From DASUNQ01 sp044866775 (lineage in GTDB: Bacteria; Acidobacteriota; Thermoanaerobaculia; Multivoradales; UBA5704), in the NCBI GenBank assembly GCA_044866775.1, contig JBIOUG010000025.1, positions 1 to 64,000 of the forward strand: a stretch of DNA of 64,000 nucleotides, written 5' to 3'. This document shows, piece after piece, positions 34,841 through 41,516 of this stretch. Under the pieces are notes generated by a model, which saw nothing but the letters and a program-made list of their open reading frames with translations, had not been told where the DNA came from and searched no databases. Position 1 is the first letter of the stretch. Each line of letters starts with the position of its first letter. The position numbers and the translations under genes are program-made.

Positions 34841-35938
34841 TCAGACGGCGAGCTCGCGACGCGCGCCGCCGCCGGAGATCACAGCTTGAGGTGGGCGCCA
34901 GGGATCGATCTGGAGTCCGGCCTGACCATAGAGGAACCGCGCCGGGAGGTTTGGATAGATGACGCGGATCTCGTCGAGGACCTGGGCGAGGGCGGCCTTG
35001 AGGCGGCGGTGGGAGCGGTCGGCGGTGCCGAGCTGGTCGACGAGGGCCGGCCAGGGGATGACCGAGCGGGTCCTCGCGGCGTAGGAGCGGTAGAGGACGA
35101 GCGAAGCGAAGTCCCAGGCCTGAGGGCTGTTCTTGAAGAGCCGCATCAAGGGGAGGGGGAGCGGGACCTTGTTCTCCCGGAGGTACTCGTGGAAGGTCGG
35201 GTCGAGCTGGAAGCCGTAGCGGCCGGGGATGCGGAGGAGGACGAGCTGGTGGGCCTCGGCGGCGGGCTGCTCGCGGAGGGCGCGGCTCGAACGGGGCGTG
35301 AAGGAGGCGAGGATCGGTCGGAGGTGAAGGCTCCCGAGGTCCTGCGAGGTCTCGTAGCGGATGCGGATCGCCAGGCTCTCGATGCGCCGGAGCCGCTCGC
35401 GGAAGCGCCGGTACTCGCGGCCGCTGTCGGAGAGGCCGAAGGCGCGGAAGAACTCGGTGACGGTCTCGAAGCTGACGAAGCCGTCGTCGACGGCGTGGGT
35501 CTGGATCCAGCCGAGGAGGGTGCGGTCGGCGCCGAAGGCGAGGGGGACGCCCTCCTCGACGCTGGTGAAGGTGACGTGGAGCCAGGTGTCGCGGCCGAGG
35601 CGGGCGGTGCGGGTGACGGAGCGGGCGGCGATGCGCTTGTAGGGGAGGCTGCAGAGGATGAGGGCTTTGGCCTGGAGGAGGAGGGAGCGATTGTGCTCGA
35701 GCTCGCCCTTGGCGCGGGAGAGCTCGGCGAGACGGGTGGGCCGGGTGCGGAGGAGGCGGGCGGTGGAGGGGGTGGGCACCGGCTGCTCGAGGTCTGCGAG
35801 AATGCCGGCGAGGGAGAGAGGGGAGAGGGGGGCGTGGCTTGTAGCCGGCGCGCGCGCGGGCTCACGACCGGCGGGGTCAAGTGGGGGAGCCGGAGGTCCA
35901 ATCCGGACCCCCCGGAGCTGCCGGCGAGAGGGCTTCAC
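34841..35938 (-). CDS. RepA_C-family plasmid replication initiator-like protein
   Basis: The 365-residue protein has a disordered N-terminus of about 60 residues followed by the RepA_C-type pattern. Its parts are LPYKRIAARSVTRTARL, GWIQTHAVDDGFVSFETVTEF, FRAFGLSDSGREYRRFRERL, then ENKVPLPLPLMRLFKNSPQAW-DFASLVLYRSY, IPWPALVDQLGTADRSHRRLK and VYPNLPARF-like IYPNLPARFLYGQAGLQI. Proteins of this family start replication of many broad-range plasmids. The annotated start is GTG 35938; no ribosome binding site supports it and a later start is possible. On a chromosome it suggests an integrated plasmid or a mobile element. A decayed homologue lies at 39960-40215. Confidence 0.75.
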   Translation of the reverse strand: MKPSRRQLRGVRIGPPAPPLDPAGREPARAPATSHAPLSPLSLAGILADLEQPVPTPSTARLLRTRPTRLAELSRAKGELEHNRSLLLQAKALILCSLPYKRIAARSVTRTARLGRDTWLHVTFTSVEEGVPLAFGADRTLLGWIQTHAVDDGFVSFETVTEFFRAFGLSDSGREYRRFRERLRRIESLAIRIRYETSQDLGSLHLRPILASFTPRSSRALREQPAAEAHQLVLLRIPGRYGFQLDPTFHEYLRENKVPLPLPLMRLFKNSPQAWDFASLVLYRSYAARTRSVIPWPALVDQLGTADRSHRRLKAALAQVLDEIRVIYPNLPARFLYGQAGLQIDPWRPPQAVISGGGARRELAV

Positions 35939-36185
35939 GCGGCGGCGAAACCCGTTGCTGCCAATGAGTTAAGCTGATGAGCCCAAGACGCTATAGAGTT
36001 CAAAGCAGAGGGGCTAAGGGCTACCAGAACTTCCAAGGTGGGGACGCCCTCGGCAAGGCGACGGAGAGCGGCTTCAAACCGGTCTGTCGGGCCGGAGCAA
36101 GGCCTGCCCGGCCGCGGCTGCCGCGAGAACGAGGTGGCACGTCCCGCCAGCGCGCAGCCGGCCGAGACGCGCGGGTCGTCGGCGC
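35939..36185. other. Gap between repA and the hybrid kinase gene
   Basis: The 247 bp contain no gene I can support and no iterons. GC is lower at 35955-36030. It must contain the promoter of the minus-strand repA gene, but no convincing -35/-10 pair stands out. Confidence 0.4.
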
Positions 36186-38750
36186 TCAGTCCGGCGGCCG
36201 GGTCGCCCCCCATCGACGCGAAGGCGCGGCAAGCAGGCGCTTCAGGGCGTCGAGCTCGACCGGCTTGGTCAGGTGGTAGTCGAACCCGGCCTCGCTCGAG
36301 CGGCGGCGATCCTCCTCCTGTCCCCAGCCGGTGAGGGCGACGAGAACGACGTCCCGGCCGGTTTCGCGCTCGCGGATCCGCCGGGCCACCTCGTAGCCGT
36401 TGAGCTTCGGCAAGCCTATGTCGAGAAGCACGATCTCGGGGCGGAAGGTCGCCGCCGCGCCCACCGCCTCGAGGCCGTCGTGGGCGGTCTGGACCTCGTG
36501 GCCATTCATGCGCAGCAGCATGCCCAAGCTGTCGGCGGCGTCGCGGTTGTCGTCGACGACGAGAATGCGGCGCGCGACCGGTGCCCGCCGCTCCTCGGCC
36601 TCTCCGCTCGCCGGCCGCGGGCTCTCGACCTCCGCGGCGAGGGGAAGGCGCACCAGGAACTCGCTGCCCTTGCCGGGCCCCTCGCTGCGGGCCTCGACCG
36701 AGCCGCCGTGCAGCTCGACGAGCCGCTGCACCAGCGTGAGGCCGATGCCGAGGCCGCCTTCGGAGCGCTCCAGGGTGCGGTCCACCTGGGTGAACATGTC
36801 GAAGATGCTCGAGAGCATCTCGGGCGGGATACCCATCCCGTTGTCCTGGACTCGAATCAGCACGTGCCCGTCCTGCGGCTCGGCAGTGAGCGAGATGCGG
36901 CCGCCGTGGTCGGTGTACTTGGCGGCGTTGTTGAGGAGGTTGGACAGGACCTGAGCGAGGCGGGTGAGGTCGGCGTCGAGGAAGATCGGCTCGGGCGGGA
37001 TCGAAATCGCGAGCTCGTGGCCCCACTTCTCGACGAGGGGGCGGCTGGTGTCGAGCGCGCTGCTGACGACGGTGGCCAGCTCGAGCCGCTCCTTGCGCAG
37101 CTCCACCTTGCCCCGACTGATGCGCGAGACGTCGAGCAAGTCGTCGACGAGCCGAGCCATCTGCTGCACCTGGCGGTCGACCACGTCCGTGGCCCACCGC
37201 AGCTCCGACACCGGCGGTGCCTTCGAGCGCCAGATCTGCGCTGCGGTGCTGATGGGTGCCAGCGGGTTGCGCAACTCGTGGGCGAGCATGGCCAGGAACT
37301 CGTCCTTGCGGCGGTCCGCCTCCCGGAGCCTCGCGAGCAGGGTGGCGTTCTCGATGGCGATGGCGGCGCGGTGCGCGAGGTCTTCCGCGGCCGCGACGTC
37401 GGCGGAGTCGAAGACGCGCCCGGACTCGGCGGTGCCGAAGCTGAGAGCGCCGATGGTGCGCCCGCCGGAGCGCAGAGGCACGCAGATGAACGACTTGAGG
37501 CCCAGCTTCCGCACGGCGCGGAAGTGCTCCTCGTCCTGCGTCATCTCGCGCAGCAGCGAGTCGGGAATGGCCGCCGCCCACTCGGTCCTGCCGCTGCGCA
37601 GCATCTTCATCACGCCCCTGGCGTCGGACGGTCTAGGCGGGTAGCGACGGAAAATTTCGCGGGCGATCTCGACCTTGTCGGGATCGCTGTGAGTGACCGC
37701 CAGCCGCTTGACGGAGCCGTCGCCTTGCTGCAGGTCCACCGCGCACCAGTCCGAGAAGGCGGTCACCGCGAGACTGGCGACCCGGTGAAGCGTGCTTTCG
37801 TAGTCGGTCAGCTCGGCGATCATGGCGCTGGCGTCCGCGAGGAAGCGCGAGGTCTGCTCGGTGCGCTTCTTGGCCGAGATGTCGCGGGCGATCGTCGCGG
37901 CGGCGACGACGCGGCCGTCCCTGTCCCGGACCGGCGAGATGGTCAGCGAGACGTCGATCCGCCGGCCATCCTTCGCCACCCGGACGCTGTCGTAGTGCTC
38001 CAGCCGCTCACCGCGCCGCAGGCGCTCGAGGATCGAGCGCTCCTCGTCGTGGCGCTCCGGCGGGATGATTAGCAGGATCGACTGGCCGATCGCCTCCTCG
38101 GGCCGGTAGCCCAAGAGCCTCTCGGCGCCCGCGTTCCACGACAGGATGCGGGTAGTGCTGTCCAGAGCCTTGCCGATGATCGCGTCCTCCGAAGACTCGA
38201 CGATCGCGGCGAGCCGCGCCTGGGCCTCCTCGACTCGCTTGCGGTCGGTGATGTCGCGAGTGAAACAGCGCGTATGGACGAACCGGCCGTCCTCGTACAT
38301 CACGCTCGAGTCGATGAGGACGTGGCGGATCGAGCCGTCCTTGCATCGCATCCTCGCTTCGCGGTCGCGGATCGTCTCGCCGGCGGCGAGCCGCCGGAGG
38401 ATGTCGTCGATGACATCGCGGTCGACGTGGAACTCCGCGATGTGGCGACCCACGTACTCCTCCCGCCGGTAGCCGAGCAGCTCGAGCTCGACGCGGTTGA
38501 CGCGGAGGACCATGCCGTCGGGCCCCACCCAGTGCAGGCCGACCGAGGCGTTCTCGAAGAAGTCCGAGAGCTCCTGCTCGCTGCGGCGGAGCCTCTCGAG
38601 CGACTCGCTGAGCTCGCGCGTCTGACGCTCGAGCGCCGCCTTGGCGCGGACGAGCTCCTGCTCGGCCCGCTGGCGGGCGAGCAGGATGGCCCGGGCGTTC
38701 TCGAGGGCGACCGAACGGAGCAGCCCGTCTTCGTCGAGGGTGGTGGTCAA
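36186..38750 (-). CDS. Hybrid PAS-PAS-GAF histidine kinase with receiver domain
   Basis: The 854-residue protein has an N-terminal coiled coil (20-60), PAS domains at about 62-172 and 180-295, a GAF domain at about 305-455, HisKA with H491 (LAMLAHELRNPLAPI) and HATPase at about 565-690 (NLLNNAAKYT, DNGMGIPPEM, GGLGIGLTLV). A C-terminal receiver at 725-845 has phosphoacceptor D777 (LLDIGLPKLNGY) and KPVE. No membrane segment is seen, so it is a cytosolic hybrid sensor, probably sensing small ligands or redox through PAS/GAF. It starts at TTG 38750, overlapping the stop of the MetE-like gene (TTGA), so the two are co-transcribed. Confidence 0.9.
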   Translation of the reverse strand: MTTTLDEDGLLRSVALENARAILLARQRAEQELVRAKAALERQTRELSESLERLRRSEQELSDFFENASVGLHWVGPDGMVLRVNRVELELLGYRREEYVGRHIAEFHVDRDVIDDILRRLAAGETIRDREARMRCKDGSIRHVLIDSSVMYEDGRFVHTRCFTRDITDRKRVEEAQARLAAIVESSEDAIIGKALDSTTRILSWNAGAERLLGYRPEEAIGQSILLIIPPERHDEERSILERLRRGERLEHYDSVRVAKDGRRIDVSLTISPVRDRDGRVVAAATIARDISAKKRTEQTSRFLADASAMIAELTDYESTLHRVASLAVTAFSDWCAVDLQQGDGSVKRLAVTHSDPDKVEIAREIFRRYPPRPSDARGVMKMLRSGRTEWAAAIPDSLLREMTQDEEHFRAVRKLGLKSFICVPLRSGGRTIGALSFGTAESGRVFDSADVAAAEDLAHRAAIAIENATLLARLREADRRKDEFLAMLAHELRNPLAPISTAAQIWRSKAPPVSELRWATDVVDRQVQQMARLVDDLLDVSRISRGKVELRKERLELATVVSSALDTSRPLVEKWGHELAISIPPEPIFLDADLTRLAQVLSNLLNNAAKYTDHGGRISLTAEPQDGHVLIRVQDNGMGIPPEMLSSIFDMFTQVDRTLERSEGGLGIGLTLVQRLVELHGGSVEARSEGPGKGSEFLVRLPLAAEVESPRPASGEAEERRAPVARRILVVDDNRDAADSLGMLLRMNGHEVQTAHDGLEAVGAAATFRPEIVLLDIGLPKLNGYEVARRIRERETGRDVVLVALTGWGQEEDRRRSSEAGFDYHLTKPVELDALKRLLAAPSRRWGATRPPD

Positions 38751-39817
38751 CCGCTGCCTCCCAAGGCGTGTGCTGCGAGAGCCGTGCCTACCACCCGCGC
38801 CCGGATCTTGGCGAAGGCGGTGTCCCGCGTCGTCGAGGTGTCGTCGCTGAAGGGAGAGAAGCCGCAGTCGTCGGTGGTGCCGAGCTGTCCGGCGGGGATG
38901 TACTCAGCGGCCTCCAGCACGCGGTCGCGCACCGTCTCCGGGGTCTCGACCCGCGGGTCGGTCGGGTCGACCACCCCGACGAAGACGAGGTGGTGGGGCT
39001 TGATGTGCCTCCGGATGATCTTCAGCACTCGGGTGCGGTCGCGCTCGCGGGCGAGCGCGATGTAGAAACTGCCGACGTTGAGCTCGAAGAGGCTGGGCAA
39101 CAGCTCAGCGTAGTCGACGTCCCCGCTGTGGGTCGAGTCGCGGTCGCTGCCCGGGCAGGTATGGACGCCGAGGCGCGCGCGCTCCCCGGCCGAGAAGCGG
39201 GAGAGGGCCAGGTTGTTGAGATCGATGAAGCTCGTCAGCAGGCTGCCGGAGGGGTCGATTTTCACTGCGAGCCGCCCCTCTGTGAAGTCGATCTGCACGC
39301 AGTGGGCGCCCTTGGCGAGGCAGTTGCGGATCTCGGTCTCGTGCTCGTGCAGCAGGTCCTCCAAGAACTGGTCACGAGAGTACCCGGGGATCTCCTCGGC
39401 CGGGTACATCAGGCTGAGGGCCGAGGGTGAGATCACGGCCTGCTTGACCGGCACCCGGGCGTAGCGGAGAGCCACGTCAAGGTAACTATCCGCGGAGCGC
39501 CGGTAGCGGAAGGGGCCTCCCGTGAGGCGCAGCATCCGGCGGGTGTGACCGGCGGCGAAGGGAATGCGGAACCCGTCGGGGGCGGTGTTGGGCAGCCCCT
39601 CCACGCAATAGGTCCAGAAGTTGTGGTACTTGTGCTGCTCGCCGTCGGTGATCACCGGCGAGCCGGTGGCCTCGAACCGTTCGATGGTGTCCCGGATCGC
39701 CTCCTCGTAGAGGAAGTCCAGGGCAGGGTCCGTGCCGTCGCCGACGGCCGCGACGGCTTCGATCAGCTCGAGGGGTCTCGGGATGCTGCCGATAGGCTCG
39801 GTTGGAATCCTTATCAC
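38747..39817 (-). CDS. MetE-like cobalamin-independent methionine synthase family protein
   Basis: The 356-residue protein corresponds to the C-terminal catalytic barrel of MetE. It has PTEPIGSIPRP at the start, TDGEQHKYHNFWTYCVEGLP, VQIDFTEGRLAVK, then zinc-ligand motifs H219-T-C221 (VHTCPG) and C318 (TTDDCGFSPF). It lacks the N-terminal half of full MetE, as do many stand-alone homologues that act on other methyl donors. I use GTG 39817 because the extra upstream residues of the open frame look non-coding; the frame stays open to 39955. Its stop overlaps the start of the hybrid kinase gene. Confidence 0.83.
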   Translation of the reverse strand: MIRIPTEPIGSIPRPLELIEAVAAVGDGTDPALDFLYEEAIRDTIERFEATGSPVITDGEQHKYHNFWTYCVEGLPNTAPDGFRIPFAAGHTRRMLRLTGGPFRYRRSADSYLDVALRYARVPVKQAVISPSALSLMYPAEEIPGYSRDQFLEDLLHEHETEIRNCLAKGAHCVQIDFTEGRLAVKIDPSGSLLTSFIDLNNLALSRFSAGERARLGVHTCPGSDRDSTHSGDVDYAELLPSLFELNVGSFYIALARERDRTRVLKIIRRHIKPHHLVFVGVVDPTDPRVETPETVRDRVLEAAEYIPAGQLGTTDDCGFSPFSDDTSTTRDTAFAKIRARVVGTALAAHALGGSG

Positions 39818-39959
39818 GACCAGTCTCGGCGATCTGTCCTGCCTTGCTGAGGACGCCCGCGATCGAGGGGGGGCCGAGCCCCTTTTTCCACACTCCGGGG
39901 CTTCTACCGCCACCCCCCGAAACCGAGGAGTATAGCCGCGGAGTACAGTGGACAAGGGT

Positions 39960-40215
39960 TGCGGTCATCCGCTTCTCTGCGACCAGGAAACCATCGCCGG
40001 CGTGGCTTGTCGTCGTGGAAGACGCACTGGAATGTGGAGGCGAACAGTCGCTGCATCTGGTCGCGGAGCATCGGCAGCGAGCCGCGCGGCCCGGTGTAGG
40101 CGGAACGCCAAGGGTGGCGCAGAGGCGGGAGAAGTGAGCGCCGAGCTCGATCTCGCGGCTCTTGCGCCGTGCTGCCTCGGTGTTGAGGTATGCCAGCACC
40201 ACGCGGGGGGTAGCA
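39960..40215 (-). pseudogene. Decayed RepA_C-family replication initiator fragment
   Basis: Reading the minus strand from about 40215, one frame gives VVLAYLNTEAARRKSREIEL-GAHFSRLCATLG. After a frame change near 40090 another gives RGSLPMLRDQMQRLFASTFQ followed by CVFHDDKPRRRW. Together these match the conserved central RepA_C region (LxxLNTEAxRxKSREIELG and LRDQMxRLF) with one frameshift and no start or C-terminal half. It is a remnant of a second initiator, more typical of the family than the intact gene at 34841-35938. Confidence 0.72.
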
Positions 40216-40563
40216 GCCTTAGAGCCTGGGTACCGGGTGATGGCCAGGCTGAGCTGACCAGCAGGTGGCTCCGCGCGCAGAGCCGAAAGGCAAGTCCATG
40301 TGCAACTTGGCTCACGCCGCTCGCCGTAGCTCTGCGACTCTCTTCAGCCAGGCCCAGAGGGTGTTCGAATCTCCTGGAGTGTTCGCATCCGAGCAATGCT
40401 TAGCGATGCTCCGTCGCGAGGCTCGGTGCCGCACTCCCTTGCTCGCCAAGCCCCCAGAACGCCGGGCAAGCGTTTGAATGCGCGGCGGCGAACATCGCGA
40501 CCGTGACCGTGAGGATCCCGCGGGGCGTCGTTGAGCTTCTTCAGCGTCCTGCACAGGAAGAGT
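40216..40563. other. Gap of 348 bp, probably decayed sequence
   Basis: No gene can be supported. GC is lower than average and short frames on the minus strand change repeatedly. It lies between the RepA fragment and the nucleotidyltransferase gene and may contain debris of either. Confidence 0.35.
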
Positions 40564-40884
40564 TCATCGGCGATTTGGCGATAACAGGGGCCGTCGAGGG
40601 CGGCCGAGCCGGGTCTCGAACAGGTTGAGGCGGTGGGCCTGCAGGCGCTCGTCCGTCGGTCTGATCCGGCGCTGCAGCGGATCGAGGTAAACGGCGGCGA
40701 TCTCCTCGAGAGCCGCGAGAAGTCGCTCCCGGTTCTCCGCCGAGGTCTCGAAGACGACGTCGAGGTCGAAGGTCGTGATCGGCGCGCCGTCGAGCACCGC
40801 AGCCGCGGCGCCGACCACGATGAACTCGACATTGTGCCGGGAGAGGAGCCGGAGAAGCTCAGCGAACCTCTGGCCACCGGCCAT
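40564..40884 (-). CDS. MNT-type nucleotidyltransferase, C-terminus possibly truncated
   Basis: The 106-residue protein has the minimal nucleotidyltransferase pattern: RFAELLRLLSRHNVEFIVVG, AAAAVLDGAPITTFDLDVVF with the metal-binding D-L-D, and RLNLFETRLG. Such proteins are normally 150 residues or more and continue after LNLFETRLG with a conserved segment. Here the frame ends 9 residues later, so a frameshift or truncation is likely. Start ATG 40884 overlaps the upstream small gene by 26 bp. Pairs of this kind are often toxin-antitoxin-like, though this is not established here. Confidence 0.65.
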   Translation of the reverse strand: MAGGQRFAELLRLLSRHNVEFIVVGAAAAVLDGAPITTFDLDVVFETSAENRERLLAALEEIAAVYLDPLQRRIRPTDERLQAHRLNLFETRLGRPRRPLLSPNRR

Positions 40885-41095
40885 CGCGCAGCTCCAGCAC
40901 GTCGTTGACCACGCGCTCGAGGGTGGCCAAGCGCTCCTCGGGAGATCGATGGAGGTGCTGCCAGATGAGGGCACGATCGACCCCTTCCGGCGAGAAGATC
41001 ACGCTCTCCAGCCACTGGTGATAGCCGGGGTCATCGGGCGACGGCGCTGATTCCGGGTCCACTCCTGGAAGGGGTGGCAGCGAGCGCTCGGGCAC
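40859..41095 (-). CDS. Small protein paired with a nucleotidyltransferase
   Basis: The 78-residue protein ends with the helical pattern HLHRSPEERLATLERVVNDV-LELRDGRW, which is typical of short genes that precede MNT-type nucleotidyltransferases. The start is GTG 41095. It overlaps the nucleotidyltransferase start by 26 bp, so the two are coupled. It may act as the partner or antitoxin; the family name is not known to me. Confidence 0.55.
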   Translation of the reverse strand: MPERSLPPLPGVDPESAPSPDDPGYHQWLESVIFSPEGVDRALIWQHLHRSPEERLATLERVVNDVLELRDGRWPEVR

Positions 41096-41516
41096 GAAGT
41101 GATTGTACGCCTTCGATCGGCGGTAGGGTTGAAAACGGGGCGATCATAGGGGCTTGGCGACCTCGCGTGGGTCAGGGGACGGGGCGCATGGGATTACCCA
41201 GGTGAGGCTACCCAGGGCGGCATGGCCTCGACGAGTGGCCGGCTCCGGGAAGCGTTGAAACAGGGTCATCCGGTGGTGGTGAAGCCAAGGTTTGGGGACA
41301 ATCTGCCGCAGCGCAGACGACGCTGCGGCGCCAGCCGGGCATAGCAAGGCGGCTGTTGAACCAGCGCCTCGAAGCTGGGCGAAGATACGCGCAGACGGGG
41401 CTCATGCAAGGTGCGGCAGGCATCGGTCTGCTGTTGCTCCAGATGGCCGCCGTCGAGCTCCACGAACGAGAGCATCAGCGCCGAACGGAGGCCGAGCCCC
41501 CAAAGCCCCTGCGCCG
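41096..41516. other. 421-bp gap without a supported gene
   Basis: Short open frames exist on both strands but none shows a convincing protein pattern or start signal. I see no inverted-repeat ends or transposase motif. It separates the BNR gene from the small protein/nucleotidyltransferase pair. Confidence 0.4.

Noticed and set aside
40355..40380. Second copy of the tRNA-Glu 3' end as right attachment site (GTTCGAATCTCCTGGAG)
   Set aside because: Only the generic T-loop GTTCGAATC is shared; the flanking acceptor and T-stem bases do not match.
41120..41510. Insertion sequence remnant
   Set aside because: Short frames exist but there are no terminal inverted repeats, target duplications or transposase motifs.
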